This document shows, in pieces, positions 1 to 10,500 of a stretch of 64,000 bases of DNA. A program made the translations under genes and the position numbers. The notes under the pieces were generated by a model. The model searched no databases and was not told the DNA's origin. It saw only the letters and a program-made list of their open reading frames with translations. Every line of letters starts with the position of its first letter. Positions within the stretch are counted from its first letter, which is position 1. This DNA comes from Acidobacteriota bacterium (GTDB taxonomy: Bacteria; Acidobacteriota; Vicinamibacteria; Marinacidobacterales; Marinacidobacteraceae): contig JAJDUD010000059.1 in NCBI GenBank assembly GCA_022826825.1, positions 62,001 to 126,000 on the forward strand, written 5' to 3'.

Positions 1-93
1 GACGGCGGCCAGGCCCAATACCGCGAAGGGGGAGAACCGGCGTAGGAAACCGGCGGACCGCCAGGGTGCCGGATGGAGCGTCGTTTGGGTCAT
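1..93 (-). CDS. N-terminus of an unidentified, probably exported or membrane protein (runs off the window)
   Basis: The minus strand opens an uninterrupted reading frame at an ATG (bases 93-91) with a well-placed GGAGG five bases upstream. The 31 visible residues begin MTQTTLHPAPW and lead into a basic then hydrophobic stretch (FLRRFSPFAVLGLAAV) that looks like a signal peptide or first membrane segment. It diverges from the efflux operon at 233. Too little is present to name a function. Confidence 0.4.
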   Translation of the reverse strand, partial: MTQTTLHPAPWRSAGFLRRFSPFAVLGLAAV

Positions 94-232
94 GAATGCC
101 TCCGTCAAAACAGGCCGCAGCCTGACGGGAACCGAAATTTTCGGCTTGGATCGTACGCGAGCGGACGCCGCCCTTCAACAGGGGCGGGGCTCCGCCACCA
201 AGGGGAGTGTCCACCGAATACACTCACGCGCC
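94..232 (+). promoter_or_regulatory. Divergent intergenic region with a probable -10 box for the efflux operon
   Basis: TACACT at 219-224 lies eight bases before the ATG at 233, the same -10-to-start spacing seen at other genes here, and no ribosome binding site precedes that ATG. This supports both a leaderless mRNA and the start at 233 instead of the upstream in-frame ATG at 92. No convincing -35 box was found. A repressor gene is not visible in the window. Confidence 0.4.
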
Positions 233-1726
233 ATGAAGGTGGGTCGCCGAACGGTGCTGGCCGCCGCCGGTGTGCTGGCGAGCGGTTGCGGTGGTCTGCG
301 GGCCCCCGTCGCGGACCCCGAGGTCGAGTTCACACCCGAGCCGGCGGCGGCCGCGGCCACCGAGTCCGCGGCGGCGCCGGCGGCGGACTGGTGGACCGCG
401 TTCGGAGACCCGGCGCTCGACCGGGTCGTCGAGCGCGCGCTATCGGGCAACCTCACGCTGCGGGAGGCGGCGGCGCGCCTCGCGCAGGCGGCCGCGGACG
501 CAGGGATCGCGAGGAGCGCGCTCTATCCCACCGTCGGGACGGGAGTGGACCGCCTGCAGGCGCGGCAGGCCTTCATCGGGCTGCCGATCTCGGACATCGC
601 GGGGTCCGTCGGGCTGCCGATCCCGGGCATCGGCGAGGAAGAGGTGCTCACCGCGGATTTCGTCCGCTACGGACTCTCCCTGGACCTGACCTGGGAGGCG
701 AACCTCTGGCGCGCGGCGACGCCGCGGGCGCGGGCCGCGAACGCCGTGATGGAGGCGGCGGTCGCCGAGGTGGCGGGAGCGCGGGTCTCGCTGGCCGGCC
801 AGGCGGCCCGCCTGTACTTCCTGGCGGTCGAGGCCCGGGAGCAGGCGCGCGTCGCCGAGGCGATCGCGGCGAGCCGGGAAGAGACGGTGCGGTGGACGCG
901 GGAACGGGCGCGCATCGGCGAGGCGGCGCTTGCCGAGGTGGACGCCGCCGAGGCCCGCCTCGCCGAGGCGCGGGCGACGGCCGCCAGCCGGCGGCAGGCG
1001 CGGGCGGCAGCGGTGCGGGGTCTCGAAGTCCTCTTCACCGACTATCCCGACGGGGAGCCCGGGCCGGACTGGGAACTCGGCGGCGGGCTGCCCGAGGCCC
1101 GGAGTCCGGTTCCCCCGGGAGCACCGGCGGACCTCATCTCCCGACGTCCGGACGTGGCCGGGGCGGAGCGGCGGCTCGCGATGTCCCGGGAGTTCACCGA
1201 AATGGCGCGGCGGGCACGCTATCCCCAGTTTCCGCTGACCAGCTCCGTGGGCACGGCGTCAACGCGGCTGAGGCAGCTCGTGAACGGGGACTTCTCGGTC
1301 TGGAGCCTGATCGCGCGGATCGCGGCGCCCGTGTTCCAGGGGGGCCGCATCCGGGCGCAGATCCGCCAGGAGGAGGCGCGCGACCGCGAGGCGCTGGCGG
1401 CGTACGCGCGGACGGTGCTGACGGCCTATCAGGAGGTGGAGGCGGCGCTCTCCGCGGAGACGGCGCTCGGGGAGATGGAGTCGCGTTCCCGGGAGGCGCT
1501 CTCGGCGAGCCGCCGGGCGCTCTCGCGGACCGCCAGCCAGCGCCTGGGGGGCTTCGGCACGCGACTCATGGAGCTGGAAGCGGAGCGGGCGGTCCTGATG
1601 GCGGAGTCAGGCCACCTGTCGCAGGTGCGGGCGCGGCTCGACAACCGGGTGAACCTGTCGCTGGCACTCGGGGGCGGGTTCGAGCGCACGAACGGAGAGG
1701 AGACGGCGGACGCCGGGGAGAGGTGA
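233..1726 (+). CDS. RND efflux system outer-membrane lipoprotein (OMF/NodT-TolC type)
   Basis: A 497-residue outer-membrane factor forming the exit duct of a tripartite efflux pump. It begins with a basic signal sequence ending LASGC (Cys19), so it should be lipidated. Two long helical repeats rich in Ala, Arg and Glu follow, with typical OMF phrases such as SRRPDVAGAERRL and SVGTAST. The stop overlaps the start of the adaptor gene as TGATG, and the pump gene follows, so the three components form one operon. The frame stays open upstream to an ATG at 92, but the signal peptide and a -10 box at 219-224 favour 233. Substrate is unknown. Confidence 0.9.
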   Translation: MKVGRRTVLAAAGVLASGCGGLRAPVADPEVEFTPEPAAAAATESAAAPAADWWTAFGDPALDRVVERALSGNLTLREAAARLAQAAADAGIARSALYPTVGTGVDRLQARQAFIGLPISDIAGSVGLPIPGIGEEEVLTADFVRYGLSLDLTWEANLWRAATPRARAANAVMEAAVAEVAGARVSLAGQAARLYFLAVEAREQARVAEAIAASREETVRWTRERARIGEAALAEVDAAEARLAEARATAASRRQARAAAVRGLEVLFTDYPDGEPGPDWELGGGLPEARSPVPPGAPADLISRRPDVAGAERRLAMSREFTEMARRARYPQFPLTSSVGTASTRLRQLVNGDFSVWSLIARIAAPVFQGGRIRAQIRQEEARDREALAAYARTVLTAYQEVEAALSAETALGEMESRSREALSASRRALSRTASQRLGGFGTRLMELEAERAVLMAESGHLSQVRARLDNRVNLSLALGGGFERTNGEETADAGER

Positions 1727-2889
1727 TGCAGAGGTTCTTGTTCATTCCGATACTAATCGGCGCGGGAGCGTTGTTGGCGCTCCTGGTGGCGCTCGGCCCG
1801 AGGCCGGAGGCGCAGGAGATCGAAACGGTGCTGCCCGAGGTGCGGGCGGCAACGGTCCGGGTGGGTCCGCAGCGCGTGACGGTCCGGGCGGACGGCACGG
1901 TACGCCCGTCGCGGCGGACCACGGTTTCGGCCGAGGTGGCGGGCCAGGTCGTCTGGTCGGCGCCCGGCCTCCGCGACGGAGCGCGGGTGGAAGAAGGCGC
2001 GGCGCTCTTCCGGATCGAGTCGCTGGCGTACGAGCAGGCGGTGGAGGTGGCGCGGAGCCAGGTGGCGCAGGCCCGGCTGGCGTTGCAGTCGGAGGAGGGC
2101 CTGGCCCGGCTCGCGGAAGAGGAATGGAGCGGGGAGGGCGCCGCGCCGGACCCGCTGGCGCTCCGGGTTCCGCAACTCGCGGCGGCCCGCGCCGGCGTCG
2201 CGGCGGCGGAGGCGTCCCTCAAGCGAGCGAAGCGGGAACTGGAGAAAACGGAGGTGTCGGCCCCGCACGCGGGCCTCGTGGGGTCGCGGACCGCCGAAGT
2301 CGGCGAGTGGACCGCGCCCGGAGTCCCGCTGGTCGAGCTCTTGTCCGTGGACGTGGCGGAGACGCGGGTGTCGCTCCCGGACGCCGCGCTCGAACTGGTG
2401 GAGCTTCCGTTCGGAGGAACCTCTTCGGGTGGAGGACCAAGGGCTCGGCTGACGGCGGTATTGGGTCCCGCACTCGCGGCGACGACCTGGAGCTGGGAGG
2501 GACGGCTTACGCGGATGGCGGGCGAGGTGGATCCGGCGACGCGCTTCTTCCCCGCGGTGATCGAGGTCCGGGACCCCTACGGGGAGGGAGCCGGAGGCCG
2601 TCCGCCGCTCGTGGCGGGGATGTTCGTGCGGGCGGAGATCGAAGGACGGGAGTACCCCCAGGTGGCCGTGGTGCCTCGCAGCGCGTTCCGGGAGGACGGG
2701 CGGGTGCTGGTGGTGGACGACGAGGACCGGATCCGGATCCGCGAGGTGGATGCGTTCTGGTCCACGGAGGACGGAGACCTGCTGGTCCGCTCGGGGCTCG
2801 CGGACGGGGAGCGAGTGGTGACGAATCCGCCGGCGATCGTCACCGAGGGGATGACGGTCCGGCTGGCGGCGATGCCGGACGCCGAGTAG
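1726..2889 (+). CDS. RND efflux periplasmic adaptor (membrane fusion protein, HlyD/AcrA family)
   Basis: A 387-residue adaptor linking the inner-membrane pump to the outer-membrane duct. It has an N-terminal hydrophobic anchor (residues 4-23), a split lipoyl/barrel-sandwich domain (phrases around TVSAEVAGQVV and VSAPHAGLVGSR), a helical hairpin between the two halves, a beta-barrel region and a membrane-proximal end (VAVVPRSAF, then LADGERVVTN). Its ATG shares one base with the preceding stop, and the pump begins eight bases after its own stop. The family assignment is secure; what it exports is not. Confidence 0.9.
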   Translation: MQRFLFIPILIGAGALLALLVALGPRPEAQEIETVLPEVRAATVRVGPQRVTVRADGTVRPSRRTTVSAEVAGQVVWSAPGLRDGARVEEGAALFRIESLAYEQAVEVARSQVAQARLALQSEEGLARLAEEEWSGEGAAPDPLALRVPQLAAARAGVAAAEASLKRAKRELEKTEVSAPHAGLVGSRTAEVGEWTAPGVPLVELLSVDVAETRVSLPDAALELVELPFGGTSSGGGPRARLTAVLGPALAATTWSWEGRLTRMAGEVDPATRFFPAVIEVRDPYGEGAGGRPPLVAGMFVRAEIEGREYPQVAVVPRSAFREDGRVLVVDDEDRIRIREVDAFWSTEDGDLLVRSGLADGERVVTNPPAIVTEGMTVRLAAMPDAE

Positions 2890-2896
2890 TTCGGCG

Positions 2897-5800
2897 ATGG
2901 ACGCGAAGGTGGAGGGTCCCTCCACCGGGCCGGGCAGTCGCCCGGAGTCCGGCGTGATCGCCTGGTTCGTCAGGAACCGGGTGGCCGCCAACCTCCTGCT
3001 GCTCGGGATCTCGCTGGGCGGGCTGCTCACCCTCGGCGGCATCCCGCAGGAGATGATCCCCGAGACGCAGTCCTCGGCCCTGACGGTCACCACCGTGTTC
3101 CCGGGCGCCGGCGCCGAGGTGATCGAGGACGGTGTCCTGGTGGGGCTCGAAGAGGCGCTCGACGACGTCTCGGGCGTGAAGGAGATCGCCGCTCTCGCGA
3201 CCGAGGGGGTCGGGGTCCTCACCGTGGAGGTGGAGCGGTGGGCCGACTTCCGGAGCGTCAGCGACGAGATCCGGGAGCGGGTGGAGTCCCTGACGACGCT
3301 GCCGGCGGACGCCGAAGAACCGGTGATCGCGGAGTTGCGGGTGGATCCCCTGTTGCTGCGGATCGCGGTCCACGGCGACACCGACGAACGGAGCCTCACC
3401 GAGGCGGCGCACCGGGTCCGGGACGCGCTCGCCCCGATTCCCGGGGTGGCGACGGTCGAGATCGCCTCCGGGAGGGACTACGAGATCTCGATCGAGGTCT
3501 CGGAAGACGTCCTCACCCGCTTCGGGTTGACGTTCGACCAGGTCGCGATGGCGATCCGCCGGGGCTCCGCGGACGTTCCGGGCGGCGCCGTCCGGTCCGA
3601 CAGCGGCGAACTGCGGATCAGCACGGAGGCGGAAGCCGTCACCGGCGAGGACTTTGCCCGGATCCCCCTGATCGCCGCGCCCGGCGGCGGGATGGTCACG
3701 GTCGGAGACGTGGCTGTCGTCACCGACGGCTTCGCGGACGTCCAGCGGTCGGCGCGCATGAACGGGGAGCCCGCAGCGCTTCTCGAGGTGATGCTGGCGA
3801 GCGGCGCCCGGCTCCTCGAGACCGCGCAGGCGGTGCATGCCGAAGTCCGCGAGCTCGAACGGGCCATGCCGGAAGGGCTCTCCGTCACCCCCTGGTTCGA
3901 TGCCTGGCAGCTCTTCGAGAGCCGCATGGACGTCCTGGTGCGGAACGGGCTTCAGGGCCTGGCCCTGATCTTCCTGGTGCTCTTCTTCACGCTCTCGAGC
4001 CGGCTCGCCGTCTGGACCGCCGCCGGACTCCCGGTGGCGTTCTTCGGCGCTTTCCTGATGATGCCGGGGCTCGGGGTCACCGTGAACATGTTCAGCCTGT
4101 TCGGGTTCATCCTGACCCTCGGCATCGTGGTGGACGACGCCATCGTGGTGGGAGAGAACGTGCAGCGCCACGTCTCCCTCGCGAAGACGGGCGTAGAGGC
4201 GGCGGCCGTCAAGGGAGTGCGGCAGGTGCTCTTCCCGGCCTCCTTCGGGGTCCTGACCACCATGGCCGCCTTCGGGCCGCTGCTGGGTCTCCCGGGCATC
4301 TGGGGCGACCTGATGGGCACCCTTCCCCGCATCGTCATCCCCGTGCTCGCCTTCTCGCTCGTGGACGCCGCCTGGATCCTGCCCCACCACATGGCGCACG
4401 GGGGACTGGGAGTGCGGCCAAGCCGCCGGCTCGCCCGGATCCGGGCCGGCTTCCAGAGTGCTCTTGACTGGACCATCGAGGTCCTCTACCGCCCCGCGCT
4501 CGGCTGGTCGCTCAGGAACCGCCTGGCGACGCTGGCCCTCGGGGTGCTCTCCCTGGCCCTGGCGCTGGGCCTCCTGGGGGGAGGCTGGGTGCCGGTGGAG
4601 ACCACGCCCCCGTTCGACAGCGACGTGATCACCGTGCAGGTTTCCCTCCCGCCCGGCTCCTCGGCGAACGCGACCGCGGAAGTCGTCGGCGAGGTCGAGG
4701 GGGCGATCGTCCGGATCCGGGAAGAGATCCGGGCCGAGTACGGCGTGGACCCGCAACGAAACCTCACGGCGCTCTCCGGTCAGCAGCTTCCCTTCGGCCC
4801 GGGCGGAGCCATTGGGGGAGCGCTGGCGGGGTCCGGAACCACCATCGGCCAGGTGGTGCTCGAACTGATTCCCGCCGAGCAGCGCGCCGGCTTCACCGCC
4901 CGGGGGATCGGCGACCGGCTGCGGAGCCTCACCGGCACGCTGCCGCACGGCGGCGAGGTGACGGTCCTGACCTCCATCCTGGGCGAGGAAGCGGACATCT
5001 CGATCCGGACCAGCGGAGACGACATGGAGGCGTTGCACGAGGCCTCGGCGGAACTGCAGACGCTCCTCAGTGAGTACGGGGGGGTCACCGCGGTCAGGGA
5101 CGACTGGGAGGGCAGTGCTCCTGAACTGGTGGCGCGCGTCCGCGCCGGCGGCGCCGGCATCGGCATCGGCGCCGGCGAGTTCGGGCGGCAGTTGCGCCAG
5201 GCGTTCTACGGCGAGGAAGTCCAGCGCATCCAGCGCGGGCGCGACGAGATCCGGGTGCTCCTGCGCTATCCGCTCACGGAACGCGCCCAGGTGGAAGACG
5301 TGACCGGGATGCGGGTCCGGCGCGCCGACGGCGGGGTGGCGCCGATCGGCGAGGTGGCCGAACTCGACCGCGCCGAACGGCTGGCCGCGATCCGCCGCGT
5401 GGACGGTGCGCGGGCGGTCACCGTCCACGCCAACGTGGACCCCCGCGTCGCCTCCGCCGGGGCGGTGCTGGCCGACGTCCAGGCCCGGGGGCTCCCCGAC
5501 CTCGGGGAGCGATTCGCCGACCTGCGCTTCGACGTCGTCGGCCTGGCCGGGAACCAGGCCGAGACGCTGGAGGCTCTCCAGCAGAACGTGCTGCTCGCCA
5601 TGATCGTCATCTACGCGCTGCTGGCGGTTCCGCTCTCTTCCTGGACCCAGCCCTTCGTCATCCTGGCCGCGGTGCCCTTCGGACTCGCGGGCGCCATTTT
5701 CGGCCACGTGATCATGGGGGTGCCGTTCTCGATCCCCAGTTTCTTCGGCATGGTGCCGCTCGTCGGGATCGTGGTGAACGACGCCCTGGTGCTGCTCGAT

Positions 5801-6079
5801 TTCATCAACCGGGAGCGCCGCGCCGGGATGCCCACCCGGGAGGCGGTCCTCACGGCCGGACCCCTCCGTTTCCGGCCCATCATCCTCACCTCGGTGACCA
5901 CGTGCGCAGGCCTCGCCCCGCTGATGGCCGAGCAGAGCGTCCAGGCGCAGTTCCTCATTCCGATGGCCGCCTCGCTCGCCTTCGGCGTCGCCTTCGCCAC
6001 CCTGGTGACGCTGCTGATCGTTCCGGCCCTCTACAGCCTGGGCGATGATGCCGCCTTCGCGCTGCGCGGCCGGAAGTGA
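2897..6079 (+). CDS. RND efflux permease (AcrB/HAE-type inner-membrane pump)
   Basis: A 1060-residue proton-driven pump of usual AcrB-family length. TM1 lies near residues 20-40 (FVRNRVAANLLLLGISL). Two large periplasmic porter domains follow TM1 and TM7. The TM4 region carries GIVVDDAIVVGENV with the adjacent aspartates of the proton relay, and the C-terminal half repeats the pattern (GIVVNDALVLLDFIN). Third gene of the operon, placed after its OMF and adaptor. It resembles multidrug or hydrophobe pumps more than metal (CusA) pumps, because no Met-rich pathway is evident; that distinction is tentative. Confidence 0.93.
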   Translation: MDAKVEGPSTGPGSRPESGVIAWFVRNRVAANLLLLGISLGGLLTLGGIPQEMIPETQSSALTVTTVFPGAGAEVIEDGVLVGLEEALDDVSGVKEIAALATEGVGVLTVEVERWADFRSVSDEIRERVESLTTLPADAEEPVIAELRVDPLLLRIAVHGDTDERSLTEAAHRVRDALAPIPGVATVEIASGRDYEISIEVSEDVLTRFGLTFDQVAMAIRRGSADVPGGAVRSDSGELRISTEAEAVTGEDFARIPLIAAPGGGMVTVGDVAVVTDGFADVQRSARMNGEPAALLEVMLASGARLLETAQAVHAEVRELERAMPEGLSVTPWFDAWQLFESRMDVLVRNGLQGLALIFLVLFFTLSSRLAVWTAAGLPVAFFGAFLMMPGLGVTVNMFSLFGFILTLGIVVDDAIVVGENVQRHVSLAKTGVEAAAVKGVRQVLFPASFGVLTTMAAFGPLLGLPGIWGDLMGTLPRIVIPVLAFSLVDAAWILPHHMAHGGLGVRPSRRLARIRAGFQSALDWTIEVLYRPALGWSLRNRLATLALGVLSLALALGLLGGGWVPVETTPPFDSDVITVQVSLPPGSSANATAEVVGEVEGAIVRIREEIRAEYGVDPQRNLTALSGQQLPFGPGGAIGGALAGSGTTIGQVVLELIPAEQRAGFTARGIGDRLRSLTGTLPHGGEVTVLTSILGEEADISIRTSGDDMEALHEASAELQTLLSEYGGVTAVRDDWEGSAPELVARVRAGGAGIGIGAGEFGRQLRQAFYGEEVQRIQRGRDEIRVLLRYPLTERAQVEDVTGMRVRRADGGVAPIGEVAELDRAERLAAIRRVDGARAVTVHANVDPRVASAGAVLADVQARGLPDLGERFADLRFDVVGLAGNQAETLEALQQNVLLAMIVIYALLAVPLSSWTQPFVILAAVPFGLAGAIFGHVIMGVPFSIPSFFGMVPLVGIVVNDALVLLDFINRERRAGMPTREAVLTAGPLRFRPIILTSVTTCAGLAPLMAEQSVQAQFLIPMAASLAFGVAFATLVTLLIVPALYSLGDDAAFALRGRK

Positions 6080-6153
6080 CTCCCCGTCAAGCGACCCGTG
6101 CTCCCTCGCGGCATGTGTGATATCGGCACAATAGTCTGGCTCCTGGCCTCGCA

Positions 6154-7380
6154 GTGACCGACAACGCGCCCATGCGTCCCGAGCGACTCTCGCCGCGATC
6201 CCGGGAGACCCTTGTTCCGACCGCGTACCGCACCGGTTACGAGAAGGCGCGCGCGACCGATCCGGAGCTGGCGCACCGCTTTATCGAGCACGTGACCCAG
6301 GGGGATCCGCTCGCGGACGCGGCGGTCGAATCCATGGCCGGGATGCCGCAGGAGCGGATCCACCGGCTCATCACCGCCGGGATGGAGGAGGACGAAGCGG
6401 GCTTCCGGGAAGCGCCGGCCGAGCTCCGGGAACTCATCGAATTCAGCGCGGAGCCGCCGGACTGGTTCGATTCGCGAGCGGTCTATCCGGGGTGCCGGGC
6501 GTTCCACGCCGACTCGGACCTCTACGTCCAGGCGCTGGTGGGCTCGAGCATCGTCCGCGGATTCACCACCCTGATCGCCAAGTCGTTCTTCATGACCGGG
6601 AGGCTGACGGACCACGGGGTCCGCCGTCTCCGGCAGAACATTCGCCAACTCATCGAGATCATGATCCCGGGAGGCCTCGAGCGGTACGGCGAGGGCTGGA
6701 AACTGAGCGTCCGCATCCGCCTCATCCACGCCCAGGTGCGCCATTTCTTCAGGAGGTCCGACGAGTGGGACGAGGCGGAATTCGGGGTGCCCATCCACAT
6801 CGGCCACGTGGCGCTCGCGGCGGCCAACTTCTCCGCGCGGGTGCTGGAAGCGGGGATGAAACTCGGCGCCGAACCGACGGTGGAGGAGCGCGAGGCCTTT
6901 GTCCAGATCTGGCGCTACTCGGGGTACCTGATGGGCGTTCCGGAAACGATCCTGTTCACGAGCGAAGCGGAGGCGCTCGATCTCTGCCGGGTCGCCTTCA
7001 CCTGCGAGCCCCGGCCGGAGATCGAGAGCCTCGTGATGGGGAACGCGCTCGTGAACTCCGCGCCGGTGGTGATCGGCATTCGAAGGCCCGGGGAACGGCA
7101 GGACCTCGCCAACTACGTCTATCGCGTGTCCCGCGCCCTGATCGGCGACGAACTCGCCGACCAGCTCAACTACCCGCGCCAGTCCACCTGGGGCCTTTTG
7201 TTCTACCTGCGGAACAAACGCCGCCTCGCGAAGCGGTTGCGGAGCCTGGTGCCGAAGTGGGAAGCGAAGGCGAAGGTGGACCGGTTCACCGCCCTCGTGG
7301 ACAACTCCCAGCTCCGCGATCCGCTGATCTCCTACCGCCTGCCCCCCAAACTGCATTCCGACGAGACCCAGACCTGGTGA
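6154..7380 (+). CDS. MpaB/DUF2236-family oxygenase-like protein
   Basis: A 408-residue member of the DUF2236 family, which includes rubber oxygenase Lcp and fungal MpaB and binds a b-type haem. The family core is visible around residues 110-200: RGFTTLIAKSFFMTG, then RLIHAQVRHFF with the conserved Arg/His region associated with haem ligation. No signal peptide is seen, so it is probably cytoplasmic. GTG at 6154 is taken as start; an ATG six codons later is an alternative. It stands alone between the efflux operon and addBA, so context gives no substrate. Confidence 0.75.
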   Translation: MTDNAPMRPERLSPRSRETLVPTAYRTGYEKARATDPELAHRFIEHVTQGDPLADAAVESMAGMPQERIHRLITAGMEEDEAGFREAPAELRELIEFSAEPPDWFDSRAVYPGCRAFHADSDLYVQALVGSSIVRGFTTLIAKSFFMTGRLTDHGVRRLRQNIRQLIEIMIPGGLERYGEGWKLSVRIRLIHAQVRHFFRRSDEWDEAEFGVPIHIGHVALAAANFSARVLEAGMKLGAEPTVEEREAFVQIWRYSGYLMGVPETILFTSEAEALDLCRVAFTCEPRPEIESLVMGNALVNSAPVVIGIRRPGERQDLANYVYRVSRALIGDELADQLNYPRQSTWGLLFYLRNKRRLAKRLRSLVPKWEAKAKVDRFTALVDNSQLRDPLISYRLPPKLHSDETQTW

Positions 7381-7427
7381 GCCGGCCCTGGCGCCGCCCG
7401 GGTGACGGGATTTGTCGGGTTCGGTCC

Positions 7428-7433
7428 TATAGT
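7428..7433 (+). promoter_or_regulatory. Possible -10 box for addB-addA
   Basis: TATAGT lies in the gap after the oxygenase-like gene, about 95 bases before the favoured addB ATG at 7528. If it is used, the upstream in-frame GTG at 7402 could not be translated, which supports the shorter protein. No matching -35 was found at ideal spacing, so this is tentative. Confidence 0.3.
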
Positions 7434-7527
7434 TGCCGGTGAGGAAAGCACCCCGCGCGGGTCGCAGTCGGGAGCCCTCCCGCAATTCCACGAAGGACCC
7501 CGCGCGCGGCGCTTTCCCCACCGGTTG

Positions 7528-10500
7528 ATGGCGCGGACCGTGCAGAGGCGATTCGTCAAGAGTCCGCGGGCGGAGGTGCGGATCGCGGCGGCCCGCCGGT
7601 TCCTCGAGGGACTCGGCGCGAAGCGGCCGTTCCTGGTCGTCGCGCCGAGCCGCCACGCCGCGGACCGGATCGTCCACGAGACCGTGGAGGCGCGCGGCGC
7701 GGCCGGGGGGCTCCTCGGCGCGCATCGCTTCGGCCTCTTCGTCCTCGCCCAGCGGCTCGCCCGCTCCGAGTTCGCGGCGCGCGGGCTCAAGGCGCTGACC
7801 CCCGCCGCGAGGCTCGCGGCGGTCGTCCGGGTCATTCACCGGGCGCGCCGGGAAGAGCGGCTCGGACGCTTCGCCGAAGCGGCCGAGGGCCCGGGGCTGG
7901 CCGTCCGGCTCGCCTCGACCTTCGATGAGCTGCGGCTGGCGGGCGTCGGCGCCGGCCGGCTGACCGCCCGGGACGCGTGCCTCGGGGCGCTCTACGGCGG
8001 CTACCGGGAAACGCTGGCCGAGGCGGGTCTCGCCGACCGGGCGGAAACGTTCGCCGCCGCCACCCGCCGGATCGAGGGCGGCGCCGGTCCCCCGGCAGGG
8101 CTTCCTCTTCTCCTGCTGGACGTGCCGCTCTGGGGCACGGCGCCGCGCCGTTTCGCCGGCGCCCTGACGGCGGCCGCCCCCGAGGTGTTCCTGACCCTGC
8201 CGGAGGGGGACACCGCGACGGAGAAGGCGGCTCTCGCGCTCGGGGCGGCGCCGCTCCCGGAAGCCGAAGGGGGCTCCCGAGAGGCGACTCCCGACGACGC
8301 GGTGGCTTCGGCGCAACGCCATCTGTTCGCCACCCGGCGGCCCGGCCCCGGCGGCGAGCGTCGCGGGCTCGGCGTGATCGCCGCGCCCGGAACCGCCGCG
8401 GAGGCCATCGAGCACGCCCGCGCCTTCCTCGCCGAGGCGGCCGCGGGGGTTCCCTTCGACCGGATGGCCGTCCTCCTCCCCGAGCCTGCCGGCCAGGCCT
8501 CGGCGTTCCGGGAAGCCTTCGAGCGCGCCGGGATCCCGGCCTTCTTCGATGCCGGCGCCCGCCGGCCGCACCCGGCCGGCCGCGCTTTCGTGGTCCTGCT
8601 GGACTGCGCCCGGGAAGGCCTCTCCGCAACGCGGTTCGCCGAATACCTCTCGCTCGGAGAGACTCCGGCTCCGGCGGAGGTCTCCGGGACCGGTCCGGCA
8701 GCGGGTGACGCTTCGGACGTTCCGGGTTTCGTGGCGCCCCGCCGCTGGGAGCGGCTCATCCTGGACTCCGAGGTCATCGGGGGCCTCGATCGCTGGGAGA
8801 GCCGCCTCGCCCGCTTCGCGGACCGGCTGCGGCAGGACGAGGAGGCGGAAGAGGACGACGCGCGGCGGGAGCACCTCCGGCGGCGTCAGGGAGACCTGCG
8901 CCGGCTGACCGAGACCGCCCTGCCCATCCTCCGCCGGCTGGCGGCCTTCCCTTCCCCGCACGCGACCTATGCCGAGTGGGCGCGTCACCTCGAAGAACTG
9001 GCCCGGGCCGCACTGGTGCATCCCCAGGGAGTCGTCGACTGCCTGGCGGAAACGGACCCGATGCGGGACGTGAGCGAAGTCACCCTCGACGAAGTGCGGG
9101 AAGGCCTCGCCCGGCGGCTCGCCGAGGTGGTCACCCGCTCCCGGGGCAGCCGCTACGGCCGGATCTGGGTGGGGCCCGTCGAGGCGGCGCGCGGGCTCGC
9201 CTTCGACGTGGTGGCGGTTCCCGGACTCTCCGAACGGGCGTTCCCCCGGGTGCTCCGCGAAGACCCGATGCTCCTCGACCGGGAGCGCGCGGCGCTCGCT
9301 CCGGACCTGCCGGTGCGGTCCGATCTCGCCGAGCGCGAACGGCTGCGCCTCCGGATCGGCGTCGGCGCGGCCAACCGGAAACTCACCCTCAGCTATTCCT
9401 CGCTGAATCTCGTCGAGGGCCGTCCCCAGGTGCCGTCCTATTACCTGGCGGAAGCTTTCCGGGCCGGCCTCGGCAAGGTCCCGACGCTTGCCGAGATCCG
9501 TTCCCGCGCCGGCCGGGAGAGCAAGGTGGTGCGCGGGATTCGCGCTCCGCGCGACCCGTCGCTCGCGATCGACCGGCGCGAGTTCGATCTGGCGCAGGTG
9601 GCGTCCGCCCTCGGCAGGCCGGAGGCCCGCGCCGGGGACGCCGGCACGGCGGCGTACCTGCTCGCCGATCCGGGGCTGGCCCGCGCGCTGCGCCAGGAAT
9701 ACATGCGCCAGCAATGGAAGTGGCAGTCCCCCGACGGCTTCCTGAACCCGGACCAGGCCGCGCTGGAGGCGCTGGAACGCCACCGGCCCGGCAACCGTTC
9801 CTTCTCGGCGACCGGCCTCGAGGCGTACGCCGCCTGCCCCTACCAGTTCTTCCTCAAGAACCTGGTCCGGCTGCGGCCGATCGAGCGTCCCGAGGCCCTG
9901 ATCCACCTGGACCCGCTCACCCGCGGTTCCCTCCTCCACGAGGTGTTCTTCCACCTGGGACGCGAATTCCGGGAACGCGGGTTGGCCCCGCTCCGGGAAG
10001 CCCGGCTCCACGAGGCGTTCGCGCTGCTGACGGAGGTCTTCCGGCGGGTGGAAGCCGGCGTGCGCGACCGGGTCGCGCCGGCCATCGAACGTGTCTGGCA
10101 GGACCAGATGGACGGGCTGCTCGGCGACCTGCGGGGTTTCCTGCAGCGGTACGCGGAGACCGGCCGCATCCCCCTGGCGAACGAGCTCACCTTCGGGATG
10201 GGGGCGAAACAGCCCGCCGACCCGGCCAGCCGGACCGAACCGGCCGTGCTGCCCGGCGGACTCCGGCTCCACGGCTCCATCGACGTGGTGGAGCGACTCC
10301 CCGACGGCAGCGTCCAGATCACCGACTACAAGACGGGGAAGGCCTCGATCGAGACCACCGACAGCCAGCGGATCCTGTTCGGCGGCCGGGCCCTCCAGCC
10401 GCTCCTCTACGCGCTGGCCTACGAGGCGCTGTCCGGGTCGCCCGCGGCCTCGGGCCGGCTCTACTACGCGACCATCCGCGGCGCCTACCTGGAAACGGTG

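Noticed and set aside
2840-5707. Open frame of 955 codons antisense to the RND pump
   Set aside because: Composition is that of a shadow frame (His, Arg, Asp, Gly runs), while the plus strand encodes a full AcrB-family protein.
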